Shown here: positions 27,066 through 36,745 of the stretch, one piece after another
Numbering within the stretch: the stretch's first letter is position 1
How the letters are laid out: each line of letters starts with the position of its first letter
NCBI RefSeq assembly: GCF_009649745.1
Contig: NZ_WJNG01000002.1
Coordinates: 330,151-394,150 of the forward strand
DNA: 64,000 nt
Direction: 5' to 3'
Source: Aquibacillus halophilus
Lineage (GTDB): Bacteria; Bacillota; Bacilli; Bacillales; Amphibacillaceae
Position numbers and translations under genes: made by a program
Notes under the pieces: model-generated
Seen by the model: only the letters and a program-made list of their open reading frames with translations
The model's database searches: none
What the model was told of the DNA's origin: nothing

Positions 27066-29483
27066 ATGAAATACCAAGACATAATTAAAAAAATGACAAT
27101 CGAAGAAAAAGCATCCTTAATGTCAGGGAAAGACTTCTGGCAGACACAAGATATTGAACGACTAGGAATTAAAAATATTTTTCTTGCTGATGGCCCGCAT
27201 GGAATAAGAAAACAAGCGGAGGCAGCTGACCATCTAGGACTAAATGAGAGTTTACCGGCAACTTGTTTTCCAACTGCTGCAACTGTAGCGAATAGTTGGA
27301 ATGAGAAGCTAGGTGAGAAAATTGGTCAGTATCTAGGTGAAGAGGCTGTGGCACAGAAAGTAAACGTCTTACTTGGACCTGGTATTAATATGAAGAGAGA
27401 TCCTTTATGTGGAAGAAATTTTGAATACTTTAGTGAAGATCCTTTTCACGCTGGGAAATTTGCTGCAAGTTATATAAAAGGAATTCAGTCCCACGGCATC
27501 TCTGCCTGTGTAAAGCACTTTGCTGTTAATAATCAGGAAGAAAGACGTATGTCGATTGATACCATCGTTGATGAACGAACATTAAGAGAAATTTACCTTA
27601 CTGCTTTTGAAATTGCTGTTAACGAAGGCAAAACAAAAACAGTGATGTCTTCTTATAATAAGTTGAATGGCACCTATACAAATGAAAACACCCATTTAAT
27701 GAAGGATATTCTTCGTGATGAATGGAATTTCGAAGGCGTTGTTGTCACCGACTGGGGTGGGAGTAATGATCGCGTAGCAGGTCTTATAGCAGGTAATGAG
27801 TTAGAAATGCCTACAACAGCTGGGGAAACAAATCAGGAAATCATTGCAGCCATCAAAAATGGTAAATTGAAAGAAGAAGTGTTAGATGAAAATGTAGAGC
27901 GTTTACTAGATTTAATTTTTACTACAGAAGAAGTATATAACAAGCCATATAAAAAAGAGTTTGACGTCCAAGAGCATCATAAGGTTGCTCAAGAGGTTGC
28001 TGAAGAATCTATTGTTCTACTTAAAAATGAAGAAAACATTTTACCGTTAGACAAAGCAGTAAAGGTTGCTACGATAGGAGATTTTGCTAAAGAACCAAGA
28101 TACCAAGGTGCAGGGTCGTCGATTGTAAATCCGACTGTTTTAGACAATACTTTAGAGTGTTTAGATGAATCAGTAATTGTAAGTGTTGGATATGAACCAG
28201 GCTTTGAACGTTATGGTAAGAAAAGCCAGAAAAAAATAGATCAAGCATGTGCACTTGCAAAAAAAGCAGATGTTGTTCTTTTATATATTGGTCTAGATGA
28301 AGCTACTGAAGCTGAAGGGCTAGACAGGCAAAATATGAATATTCCGCAGAATCAGATTGATCTGTTACATGCGCTTTATGAAGTTAACCCGAATATTGTG
28401 GCAATTCTTTCTTGTGGATCTGCAGTGGAAATGCCATGGATTAATAAAGTAAAAGGATTACTCCACGGCTACTTAAGTGGACAGGCTGGAGCAAAGGCTA
28501 TGCTTCGCGTTTTAACAGGTGAAGTAAATCCTTCTGGGAAATTAGCCGAAACATACCCGTTGCGTTATGAAGATACACCTGCTTATCACCAATTTCCGGG
28601 TAAAGAGGTTAGTGTTGAATACCGAGAAGCAATGTATATTGGCTATCGATATTATGATTCAGCAAGTGTCAATGTTCGGTTCCCATTTGGATATGGCCTA
28701 AGCTACACATCATTTGATTACACTGATATTAAAGTTAATAAAGGAGAAGTTACCTTTAAGTTAACAAACACGGGTAATGTTGCTGGAATGGAGATTGCAC
28801 AGTTGTATGTTGGCTGCCAATCAAACGATATTTTTCGGCCTAAAAAGGAATTAAAAGGATTTACTAAAATATTTTTAGCTCCAGGTGAAACAAAAACAGT
28901 AACAATTCCTTTTGATGACAAAGCATTCCGTTATTTTAATGTGAAAACGAATCAATGGGAAATCGAAGAAGCAAACTATGACATTATGATTGGTGCATCA
29001 AGTTCAGATGTTCGGTTAGAGGATGAACTATTCGTAGAAGGTACGGGCGCGCCACTTCCATACGATAAAGAGAAACTTCCAACCTATTATTCTGGCAAAG
29101 TAAATAACGTGAGTGAAGAAGAATTCGAACGTGTACTTGGACGTAAAGTGCCAGTATCTACATGGGATAGATCAAAACCATTAGGCTACAATGATACAAT
29201 TGCGCAGTGCCAATACGCTAAGGGTGGATTTGCTAGATTTGCCTTCCGTTTAATCACTTTCTCGCACTGGTTCCTAAGAAAAATTGGTAAGAGAGAAACA
29301 GCAAACTTAATTATGATGTCAGTCTATCATATGCCATTTAGAGGAGTTGCCAGAATGACTGGTGGCGTGATAAATATGCCTATGTTGGATGGTATATTAA
29401 TGATTGTAAATGGTCATTTCTTTAAAGGACTTCGTCATGTGATAAAAGAAAGAAGTAAGAAGCTAAATGTTGCTAAAGGCTAA
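27066..29483 (+). CDS. Cytoplasmic GH3 beta-glucosidase-type enzyme (paralogue A)
   Basis: 805 residues in the usual GH3 order: N-terminal barrel (about 1-270; LADGPHGIRKQ, GRNFEYFSEDPFHAGK, KHFAVNNQE), nucleophile Asp in VVVTDWGGSND (about 225), alpha/beta sandwich (about 300-520; QGAGSSIVNP) and fibronectin III-like domain (about 560-650). A further 110 residues at the C terminus contain hydrophobic stretches (LITFSHWFLRKIGKR, YHMPFRGVARMTGG), not part of the standard fold; they may tether it to the membrane or a partner. No signal peptide. Closely similar over its full length to the gene at 31575. Confidence 0.9.
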   Translation: MKYQDIIKKMTIEEKASLMSGKDFWQTQDIERLGIKNIFLADGPHGIRKQAEAADHLGLNESLPATCFPTAATVANSWNEKLGEKIGQYLGEEAVAQKVNVLLGPGINMKRDPLCGRNFEYFSEDPFHAGKFAASYIKGIQSHGISACVKHFAVNNQEERRMSIDTIVDERTLREIYLTAFEIAVNEGKTKTVMSSYNKLNGTYTNENTHLMKDILRDEWNFEGVVVTDWGGSNDRVAGLIAGNELEMPTTAGETNQEIIAAIKNGKLKEEVLDENVERLLDLIFTTEEVYNKPYKKEFDVQEHHKVAQEVAEESIVLLKNEENILPLDKAVKVATIGDFAKEPRYQGAGSSIVNPTVLDNTLECLDESVIVSVGYEPGFERYGKKSQKKIDQACALAKKADVVLLYIGLDEATEAEGLDRQNMNIPQNQIDLLHALYEVNPNIVAILSCGSAVEMPWINKVKGLLHGYLSGQAGAKAMLRVLTGEVNPSGKLAETYPLRYEDTPAYHQFPGKEVSVEYREAMYIGYRYYDSASVNVRFPFGYGLSYTSFDYTDIKVNKGEVTFKLTNTGNVAGMEIAQLYVGCQSNDIFRPKKELKGFTKIFLAPGETKTVTIPFDDKAFRYFNVKTNQWEIEEANYDIMIGASSSDVRLEDELFVEGTGAPLPYDKEKLPTYYSGKVNNVSEEEFERVLGRKVPVSTWDRSKPLGYNDTIAQCQYAKGGFARFAFRLITFSHWFLRKIGKRETANLIMMSVYHMPFRGVARMTGGVINMPMLDGILMIVNGHFFKGLRHVIKERSKKLNVAKG

Positions 29484-29526
29484 AGCCAATAATTAACTAT
29501 AGCCTAAGTGACAAAGGAGAGGTAAA

Positions 29527-30147
29527 ATGAGTAGTGGTAAAGTAAAAGCAAAGAGGTCAGGACCGTTTGAGGTTTGGGCTAGATATAAAAAAGATCATCC
29601 AGGTATTGCACAGTTCCTAGTATTTTTCTTGCTGAGTAATGGTGTAACTGTTTTACAATTGGTGTTAATGCCAGTTTTAAAAAGTGTCTTTGCGCAAACA
29701 GCATTAGTAAGTACTAGTTTCCAAGTTTTCCAGGTTGGCCAAACTTTTGACGGTAATCCGTACTATGTATTTGATTATGCTGCAGGGGCGCTTTCAGCTG
29801 GTGGTGGAGGTGGGTTAGCCTATTTCCTAGCCGTACAAATAGCAATCGCCGTCGCACAGATCATTAACTTTTTTGCACAAAGAAGCATTACATTTAAATC
29901 GAACAGTAATATTTGGACCGCCGCATTTTGGTATCTAATTGCATACGTGATAATAACAATTGGTGCAGCAGCAGCGCAAGGATTCTACAAAGCACCGATC
30001 TATGACTTGTTAATGAATACATGGGGAATGGGTGCTGCTGGAGAAACAACAGCAGACATTATTACCATGATTATAAATAGTGCTATTTCATTCTGGGTAT
30101 TCTTCCCAATATTTAAAATAATTTTTAAACAAGAGCCTGAGAAATAG
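29527..30147 (+). CDS. GtrA-like membrane protein
   Basis: 206 residues with four membrane helices: QFLVFFLLSNGVTVLQLVLM (about 30-49), AVQIAIAVAQIINFF (about 105-119), a third near 140-160 and a fourth near 180-198. The Asn-Phe-Phe-Ala-Gln-Arg-Ser segment at the end of helix 2 matches the GtrA family, thought to flip or organise lipid-linked sugars. AAAGGAGAG before ATG. It lies 26 bases before a GT2 gene, as gtrA often does. An inserted Gly-rich loop between helices 1 and 2 (about 60-100) is longer than usual. Confidence 0.75.
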   Translation: MSSGKVKAKRSGPFEVWARYKKDHPGIAQFLVFFLLSNGVTVLQLVLMPVLKSVFAQTALVSTSFQVFQVGQTFDGNPYYVFDYAAGALSAGGGGGLAYFLAVQIAIAVAQIINFFAQRSITFKSNSNIWTAAFWYLIAYVIITIGAAAAQGFYKAPIYDLLMNTWGMGAAGETTADIITMIINSAISFWVFFPIFKIIFKQEPEK

Positions 30148-30173
30148 GACTAGAAAAGGTAGTGTGAGTGATT

Positions 30174-31190
30174 ATGAAATTATTATCAGTAGTTATACCT
30201 AGCTATAATTCCCAAGACTATATGAAATATTGCATAGAGTCCCTGTTGCCTGGAGGGGAAAACGTAGAGATACTGATAGTTAATGATGGCTCTGTTGATC
30301 AAACAGCAGAAATTGCTGATGAATATGCAACAAGATATCCTACTATTGTAAAAGCCATTCACCAAAAAAATGGTGGACATGGAGAAGCTGTCAATACAGG
30401 AATAAAAAATGCATCCGGGCGATATTTTAAGGTAGTGGACAGTGATGACTGGGTAGATATCAGAGCTTATCTTAAAATATTAAAAGCATTAAAAGACTTA
30501 GAGTCAGAAGAAAAATCAGTGGATATGGTTATTAGCAATTTTGTCTATGAAAAAGAAGGCGCAAAGTATAAAAAGATTATGAAATATGACAATGTGCTTC
30601 CTGAAGATAAGGTTTTTACTTGGGATGACATCAGGCAGTTTCGTAAAGGTCAGTATATTTTGATGCATTCTGTAATATACAGAACCCAGTTGCTAAGAGA
30701 CTGCGGACTAAAGCTTCCAAAGCATACGTTTTATGTTGACAATCTTTATGTTTATACACCGCTTGAACATGTTAAGACTATCTACTATGTCAATGTCGAT
30801 TTTTATCGATACTATATTGGCAGAGAAGACCAATCCGTTCAAGAGGATATTATGATTAAGAGAATTGATCAGCAGATTAAAGTAAATAAGCTTATGATAG
30901 AAGAAGTAACTATTGAATCGATTGAAAATCCGAATCTTCGTCACTATATGTTAAAACATTTGGAAATCGTTACGGTAGTATCTGCAATTTTATTAATTCG
31001 TTCAGGCACAGCTGAAAACCTTCAAAAGAAGAGGGAGTTGTGGAAGTATATTAAAGAAAAAGATTTATACTTGTACCAGAATCTTAAGTACGGGATTATG
31101 GGTGGATTAATTAATTTACCTGGCAGTGCAGGTCGCAAGATTTCTGTAGGAGCATATAAAATATCTCAAAGATTAGTAGGCTTTAATTAA
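30174..31190 (+). CDS. Family 2 glycosyltransferase
   Basis: 338 residues with the GT-A fold: KLLSVVIPSYNSQDYM at the N terminus, LIVNDGSVDQTAEIA (about 35-49), KNGGHGEAVNTGIKNASG (about 64-81) and VVDSDDWVD (about 86-94, the DxD-type metal site). No membrane helix, so cytoplasmic. ATG 30174 is preferred (GTGAG site); GTG 30168 with AAAAGG is possible. With the GtrA-like gene before it, it may add a sugar to a lipid or wall glycan (inference). Ended by the hairpin at 31225. Confidence 0.85.
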   Translation: MKLLSVVIPSYNSQDYMKYCIESLLPGGENVEILIVNDGSVDQTAEIADEYATRYPTIVKAIHQKNGGHGEAVNTGIKNASGRYFKVVDSDDWVDIRAYLKILKALKDLESEEKSVDMVISNFVYEKEGAKYKKIMKYDNVLPEDKVFTWDDIRQFRKGQYILMHSVIYRTQLLRDCGLKLPKHTFYVDNLYVYTPLEHVKTIYYVNVDFYRYYIGREDQSVQEDIMIKRIDQQIKVNKLMIEEVTIESIENPNLRHYMLKHLEIVTVVSAILLIRSGTAENLQKKRELWKYIKEKDLYLYQNLKYGIMGGLINLPGSAGRKISVGAYKISQRLVGFN

Positions 31191-31224
31191 TCGAGAGAAT
31201 TACTTTTTAACAATTCTATATAAA

Positions 31225-31263
31225 AAATAATGAGAACATATTATGATGTTCTCATTATTTTTA
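31225..31263 (+). terminator. Intrinsic terminator
   Basis: AAATAATGAGAACA (31225-31238) pairs with TGTTCTCATTATTT (31247-31260), followed by TTT. Confidence 0.85.
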
Positions 31264-31574
31264 CCAATATATTTCGCTTAGATTATCTATATAAATAGGA
31301 AGAAACTCGGTAAAAAGAGAGCTGTGAATAACGAAGAAACTACTAATTTTAGCAATGGGTAATGTTCTAGGTAAGGATAAATGGATCCAAATCTTGTGTT
31401 TTATATCAATAGCTAATTATAAAAAGTAGAGTTCTAGATAAACAAGAAGTATTAGAAAATAGATGAATTCTATAGTAAACTATTTTTATAGCATGAGCAT
31501 AAACCATAAAACTAAAAATGTTTCGGAAGTATCTCTTTGGGGAGTACCACTGAAAATTTAAATGAGGAATAGAA
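31264..31574. other. Promoter region of the second GH3 unit
   Basis: AT-rich. The last 40 bases (GGGGAGTACCACTGAAA, then GAGGAATAG) match the leader of the first cytoplasmic GH3 gene (GGGGTGCCGCTGAAATTG, then GAGGCATCG at 27032-27065), so the duplication includes the leader. Nothing else supported. Confidence 0.5.
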
Positions 31575-34010
31575 ATGAAGTACAACGAGTTAATTAAACA
31601 AATGACGCTAGAAGAGAAAGCTTCTTTGATGTCTGGAAAAGACTTCTGGCAAACGCAGGATATAGAGCGTCTTGGCATTCCGAGTATGTTTCTTGCTGAC
31701 GGGCCACATGGAATAAGAAGACAGGAGATAGCAGCAGACCAACTGGGACTAAACGCTGGTATACCGGCAACTTGTTACCCAACCGCTGCAACTGTAGCCA
31801 ATAGCTGGAATGCTGACCTGGGCGAAAAAGTTGGAGATTATCTTGGCGAGGAAGCCATTACTCAAAAAGTAAATGTCTTACTTGGACCTGGTGTCAATAT
31901 GAAGAGAAATCCATTATGTGGTCGTAATTTTGAGTATTTTAGTGAAGATCCATACCATGCAGGTAAAATGGCTGCAAGTTATATCAGAGGAATTCAGTCC
32001 CACGGAGTTTCTGCTTGTGTAAAACATTTTGCCGTCAATAATCAGGAAGAACGACGCATGTCGATTGATACAATAGTTGATGAAAGAACGTTAAGAGAGA
32101 TCTACCTAACTGCTTTTGAAATAGCAGTTAAGGAAGGGAAAACAAGGACAATCATGTCTTCCTATAATAGAGTCAACGGTGACTATACAAACGAGAACCA
32201 ACACTTAATGAAGGACATTCTTAGGGACGAATGGAATTATGATGGTGTTGTGGTCACGGACTGGGGTGGAAGCAATGATCGTATTGCAGGTCTATTGGCT
32301 GGAAATGAACTGGAAATGCCATCAGCAGCAGGAGAGACTGATAAAGAAATTGTTCAAGCAGTAAGAACTGGGAAAATTGAAGAAAAGTTATTAGATGAAA
32401 GTGTAGATCGGGTACTTGAACTTATTTTTTCTACTAATGAAGTTTTTGAAAGGTCTTATAAGCAGGAGTTCGATGTTGAGAAACACCATAGAGTTGCCCA
32501 GAAGGTTGCTGAGGAATCTATTGTCCTTCTTAAAAATGAAGATAATATGTTACCGCTTAAATTTGGAAAAAAGGTCGCTGTCATCGGTGACTTTGCTAAA
32601 GATGCACGTTATCAGGGTGCCGGGTCATCGATTGTAAATCCGACGATACTCGATCATACGATGGATTGTTTTGAGGAATCAGGTATCGTTAGTATTGGTT
32701 TTGAACATGGTTATGAACGGTATGGAAAGAAAAATATAGATAAAATAAATAAAGCTTGTGAACTGGCAAAAGGGGCAGATGTCGTCTTTTTGTACATCGG
32801 TCTAGATGAAGATACCGAAGCTGAAGGATTAGACAGACCGAACATGAAGATACCAGATAATCAGGTCGATCTATTGAATGCTTTACATGAAGTCAACCCG
32901 AATATTGTTGCGATTCTTTCATGCGGTTCTGCAGTTGAAATGCCTTGGATTAATAAAGTTAAAGGTTTATTGCATGGCTATTTAGGTGGACAAGCGGGAG
33001 CGAGGGCGATTCTTAGAGTCCTTTCTGGAGATGTGAATCCATCTGGTAAATTGGCTGAAACGTATCCACTTCGTTATGAAGACACACCATCCTTTCATAA
33101 TTTTAGTGGAAATGAAGCGAGTGTTGAATACAGAGAAGCCATGTATATCGGTTATCGATATTATGATACAGCAGATGTGAAGGTTCTCTTTCCATTTGGT
33201 TATGGTCTTAGCTACACTACTTTTGAGTATTCTGATGTTCGTGTCGACAAGGATGGAGTTACATTTAAACTTACCAATACAGGGAACGTTGCTGGCATGG
33301 AAATTGCCCAACTCTATGTTGGTTGCAAATCGAAGCAGATTTTTAGAACAAAAAAAGAATTAAAAGGCTTTGATAAGATTTTTATAAATGCTGGCGAAAC
33401 AAAGACAGTCGCCATTCCGTTTGACGACAAAACGTTTCGTTATTTTAACGTCAAAACAAATCAATGGGAAATAGAAGAAGCTGACTACCAGATTATAATT
33501 GGTGCATCAAGTGCAGATATCCGGTTACAGGCATCTATTTTTGTGGAGGGTACCGGAGCACCACTTCCGTACGAGAAGGAAAAGCTACCATCTTATTATT
33601 CAGGAAAGGCAGACAATGTTGCCGTGGACGAATTTGAAACATTGTTGGGACACAAAGTGCCTGTTTCTACCTGGGATCGTACAAAACCACTAGGATATAC
33701 GGATACAATTGAACAGTGCCAGTATGCAAAAGGGATATTTGGCCGTTTAGTTTATCATTCTATTGTATTCACACATTGGTTCTTAAAGAAAATTGGTAAG
33801 AGAAGTACTGCTAATTTAATTATGATGTCTATCTACCATATGCCGTTTAGGGGAATTGCTCGACTGACAGGTGGCGTTGTCAATATGCCGATGTTGGATG
33901 GGATTTTAATGATGGTAAATGGTCATTTCTTTAAAGGACTTGGTCATCTTTTGAAGGAAAAAAGAAAGAAGTTGAAGGCTTCTAAAGCTGCCGTGATGGA
34001 GTCTAAGTAA
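31575..34010 (+). CDS. Cytoplasmic GH3 beta-glucosidase-type enzyme (paralogue B)
   Basis: 811 residues, same architecture as 27066-29483: LADGPHGIRRQ, GRNFEYFSEDPYHAGK, KHFAVNNQE, nucleophile in VVVTDWGGSND, QGAGSSIVNP, FPFGYGLSYTTF and the same non-standard hydrophobic C-terminal 110 residues (SIVFTHWFLKKIGKR). The two differ at scattered residues and third codon positions, so the duplication is not recent. Possible division of labour between substrates. It has its own leader and ends at a hairpin at 34050. Confidence 0.9.
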   Translation: MKYNELIKQMTLEEKASLMSGKDFWQTQDIERLGIPSMFLADGPHGIRRQEIAADQLGLNAGIPATCYPTAATVANSWNADLGEKVGDYLGEEAITQKVNVLLGPGVNMKRNPLCGRNFEYFSEDPYHAGKMAASYIRGIQSHGVSACVKHFAVNNQEERRMSIDTIVDERTLREIYLTAFEIAVKEGKTRTIMSSYNRVNGDYTNENQHLMKDILRDEWNYDGVVVTDWGGSNDRIAGLLAGNELEMPSAAGETDKEIVQAVRTGKIEEKLLDESVDRVLELIFSTNEVFERSYKQEFDVEKHHRVAQKVAEESIVLLKNEDNMLPLKFGKKVAVIGDFAKDARYQGAGSSIVNPTILDHTMDCFEESGIVSIGFEHGYERYGKKNIDKINKACELAKGADVVFLYIGLDEDTEAEGLDRPNMKIPDNQVDLLNALHEVNPNIVAILSCGSAVEMPWINKVKGLLHGYLGGQAGARAILRVLSGDVNPSGKLAETYPLRYEDTPSFHNFSGNEASVEYREAMYIGYRYYDTADVKVLFPFGYGLSYTTFEYSDVRVDKDGVTFKLTNTGNVAGMEIAQLYVGCKSKQIFRTKKELKGFDKIFINAGETKTVAIPFDDKTFRYFNVKTNQWEIEEADYQIIIGASSADIRLQASIFVEGTGAPLPYEKEKLPSYYSGKADNVAVDEFETLLGHKVPVSTWDRTKPLGYTDTIEQCQYAKGIFGRLVYHSIVFTHWFLKKIGKRSTANLIMMSIYHMPFRGIARLTGGVVNMPMLDGILMMVNGHFFKGLGHLLKEKRKKLKASKAAVMESK

Positions 34011-34049
34011 TTGGTGAGATGTACAAACTTCAATAGAAATAGGTACAAA

Positions 34050-34085
34050 AAGCCTCAGCTAGCAATAATGTTAGCTGGGGCTTTA
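34050..34085 (+). terminator. Intrinsic terminator
   Basis: AAGCCTCAGCTA (34050-34061) pairs with TAGCTGGGGCTT (34072-34083), then TTA. It lies inside the long open frame that begins at 34011, which supports the later start of the GH43 gene. Confidence 0.8.
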
Positions 34086-34151
34086 TTAACTGTTTTTGGG
34101 CTGCGCAGCAGTTTTGGTTTTATTTTGTTAATGGAGAAGGGTAGGCAAGTT

Positions 34152-35606
34152 ATGAAAAAACAAGCTTTTAATCCATATTTACCAAGTTATGAATATATTC
34201 CGGATGGAGAGCCATATGTGTTTGGGGATCGCTTATATGTGTATGGTTCACATGATAGATTTAACGGAAAGCTTTTTTGCATGAATGATTATGTCTGCTG
34301 GTCTGCTCCAGTTGATGATTTAAGCGACTGGAGATATGAAGGAGTTATCTATCGAAAAAAGCAGGATCCTAAGAACAAATTAGGTTTTTATCAAATGTTT
34401 GCCCCTGATGTCGCAAAAGGTGAGGATGGAAGGTATTACTTGTATTATACACTAGCATTTCAATGCATTATATCTGTGGCTGTCTGTGATACACCAGCTG
34501 GCGAGTATGAGTTCTATGGATATGTGAGTCGTTATGATGGTGAAATTTTGTGGAATAAAAGCGGGGATCCGATAGTTTTTGACCCAGGTATATTTGTAGA
34601 TGATGACGGATGTGTCTACTTATATTCTGGATTTGCACCAAAGACTGGAGTGCCAGCTTTTCTTACTGGATGGAAAAAACGTACATGTGACGGCGGCTAC
34701 GTAATCCAGTTAGAGTCTGATATGAAGACAGTCATCGGGGAGCCAAAGTTTATTTTTCCTAAGGCTGGCGAAGCAGCTGGTACTGGGTTTGAAGGACATG
34801 AATTTTTTGAGGCTAGCTCGTTAAGGAAGATAGAAGATACCTATTATTTTATCTATTCTTCAATCAATGGCCATGAACTTTGTTATGCTACCAGCAAAAG
34901 CCCAACTGGCGGGTTTGAATATGGTGGAACAATTGTTAGTAATGGAGATCTATACATAAACGGTCATAGCGAAGATCAGGCTGCTCATAATTATATCGGC
35001 AACAACCATGGAAGCATCGTCTGTGTTGAAAATAAATGGTATGTTTTTCATCACCGGCAAACCAACCGGCATCATTATTCTAGACAGGCTCTTGCGGAAC
35101 CGATTGAGATAAATAGTGATGGTCATATCACTCAAGTAGAATTGACTAGTTGCGGATTAAACAATGGACCATTACATGGGACCGGAGAGTATGAGTCACG
35201 TATTGCATGTCATCTGAGGTCAAAAAATGGTGCAGGCAGATATGGCACGTATTTTGGCAATATACCTTATAAAAATCATCCCTATTTCACACAAACTGGC
35301 AAGGACAGGGAAAACAATCCAACACAGTATATAGCAAATATGAGAAATGGAGCAGTTGCAGGCTATAAATATTTTATGATAAAGGATTTGCAGGACATAG
35401 CTGTGTGTGTTCGTGGTAATGCGTCAGGGTTTATGCTAATATCTAACGCTTTAAATTCAGAACCAATTGCAAAAATCGAAATTGAACCGAGTAAAAACTA
35501 TACGTATTATAGTGCCGAATTGAACATGAAAAATGGGAAGCATGCACTCTATTTCACCTATGAGGGCTCCGGGAAATTAGATTTTAAGTCGTTTGTTTTG
35601 AAGTGA
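34152..35606 (+). CDS. Glycoside hydrolase family 43-like enzyme (xylosidase/arabinosidase type)
   Basis: 484 residues. N-terminal five-bladed propeller: PDGEPYVFGDRLYVYGSHDR (about 15-34) includes the candidate base Asp, FAPDVAKGEDGRYYLYYT (about 82-99) the pKa-modulating Asp, and GHEFFEASSLRKI (about 215-227) the candidate acid Glu. The last 110 residues look like a carbohydrate-binding beta-sandwich (CBM6-like). No signal peptide, so cytoplasmic. ATG 34152 is chosen because GGGTAGG precedes it and a terminator lies between it and the first in-frame start at 34011. With the GH3 genes it suggests final breakdown of xylo- or arabino-oligosaccharides. Confidence 0.82.
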   Translation: MKKQAFNPYLPSYEYIPDGEPYVFGDRLYVYGSHDRFNGKLFCMNDYVCWSAPVDDLSDWRYEGVIYRKKQDPKNKLGFYQMFAPDVAKGEDGRYYLYYTLAFQCIISVAVCDTPAGEYEFYGYVSRYDGEILWNKSGDPIVFDPGIFVDDDGCVYLYSGFAPKTGVPAFLTGWKKRTCDGGYVIQLESDMKTVIGEPKFIFPKAGEAAGTGFEGHEFFEASSLRKIEDTYYFIYSSINGHELCYATSKSPTGGFEYGGTIVSNGDLYINGHSEDQAAHNYIGNNHGSIVCVENKWYVFHHRQTNRHHYSRQALAEPIEINSDGHITQVELTSCGLNNGPLHGTGEYESRIACHLRSKNGAGRYGTYFGNIPYKNHPYFTQTGKDRENNPTQYIANMRNGAVAGYKYFMIKDLQDIAVCVRGNASGFMLISNALNSEPIAKIEIEPSKNYTYYSAELNMKNGKHALYFTYEGSGKLDFKSFVLK

Positions 35607-35665
35607 TTGTGATTTTTGAGATGAATTTGTATGATAGAAAAATTCAAAAAAATTAGTTAGACAGC

Positions 35666-35700
35666 AAAAGCCACAGAGGACATATTCTCTGTGGCTTTTG
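35666..35700 (+). terminator. Intrinsic terminator
   Basis: AAAAGCCACAGAG (35666-35678) pairs with CTCTGTGGCTTTT (35687-35699). Confidence 0.85.
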
Positions 35701-35851
35701 TTGACTTGTGGAAGTCTTAGCTTCCAATCCAACATAGCAGAGAATTTAACGACGAACAAGCTTGTTTAAGTATTTCACTCCTACATCAAATTTTTTGTTT
35801 TGTAAATACTACATATGGAAAGATTGGATTCGTTAAGAGGAGTGAAGTAAT

Positions 35852-36673
35852 GTGTCTGTCGTTGAATTAAAACAAACCTACATAAAAGTAGCCAATATCA
35901 ACTTGTACTGTGAATACTTATTGAATGACAAACCACCAATTTTCCTTATCCATGGTTTTGCATCTTCAACCTATACGTTTCGACGTATCATACCTCTATT
36001 ACAAGAACAGTTTTCTATTATTTCCGTTGATTTACCCGGCTTTGGCAGAAGTGAAAAATCTACTTCATTTGTTTATACCTTTGAAAATTATGCGAAGCTA
36101 TTGATTGAGTGCATGGATCAATTTAATATATCGAACACGCATATTGTTGCGCATTCAATGGGTGGCCAAATTGCTCTTCATATGGCTCGAATTGCTCCTG
36201 AAAAAGTAAATAAACTAGTTTTATTATGTAGTTCCGGTTATGCGAAAAGTTCCAAAAAGCTTCTCATTTACAGTTCTTATTTACCATTATTTGAAAGAAG
36301 TATTTCCTATTTTATTCGTAGAAAAGGTGTTGAAAAGTACTTAAAAGGTGCCTTATTCAACCAAGCATTAATTAATGATGAGATAATTAATGAATTCGCT
36401 AAACCATTATCGGAAAAAGCATTTTATACATCTTTAATCCGATTACTGCGGCATCGAGAAGGTGATTTATTACCCAAACAACTCCAGGAAATAAGAGTTC
36501 CAACACTATTAATATGGGGTGAAGAAGATAGTGTAGTACCTATCCGTGTCGGTCATAAGTTAGTGAAGGATTTGCCTAATGCACAATTAATTACGTATGA
36601 AAAAACAGGTCATTTGATCACCGAGGAAAGACCAGAGCCTATTTTTAAAAATATCATGACGCACGTGATTTAA
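35852..36673 (+). CDS. Alpha/beta hydrolase
   Basis: A 273-residue alpha/beta hydrolase. PPIFLIHGFASSTYTF (about residues 28-43) is the oxyanion HG motif, VAHSMGGQIAL (about 97-107) the nucleophile elbow, GEEDSVVP (about 219-226) holds the Asp and KTGHLITEE (about 247-255) the His. A complete triad. GTG start with AAGAGGAG upstream; the overlapping ATG one base earlier is out of frame and stops soon. Substrate unknown (esterase, haloperoxidase or C-C hydrolase types). Confidence 0.85.
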   Translation: MSVVELKQTYIKVANINLYCEYLLNDKPPIFLIHGFASSTYTFRRIIPLLQEQFSIISVDLPGFGRSEKSTSFVYTFENYAKLLIECMDQFNISNTHIVAHSMGGQIALHMARIAPEKVNKLVLLCSSGYAKSSKKLLIYSSYLPLFERSISYFIRRKGVEKYLKGALFNQALINDEIINEFAKPLSEKAFYTSLIRLLRHREGDLLPKQLQEIRVPTLLIWGEEDSVVPIRVGHKLVKDLPNAQLITYEKTGHLITEERPEPIFKNIMTHVI

Positions 36674-36675
36674 AA

Positions 36676-36744
36676 CAGGGACGTGGGGACAGGCTCCTTG
36701 TCCCTACCAAATGAAGTGGGACAAGGAGCCTGTCCCTTTGTTCC
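36676..36744. repeat. Two dispersed-repeat hairpins in opposite orientation
   Basis: GGGGACAGGCTCCTTGTCCC (direct) and GGGACAAGGAGCCTGTCCC (inverted) face each other, forming one larger inverted repeat between the convergent hydrolase and Pro/Tyr-rich genes. Likely works as a bidirectional terminator here. Confidence 0.8.
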
Positions 36745-36745
36745 A

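Noticed and set aside
34011-34151. N-terminal extension of the GH43-like enzyme
   Set aside because: An intrinsic terminator of the preceding gene lies inside it, no ribosome site is at 34011, and GH43 similarity begins only after 34152.
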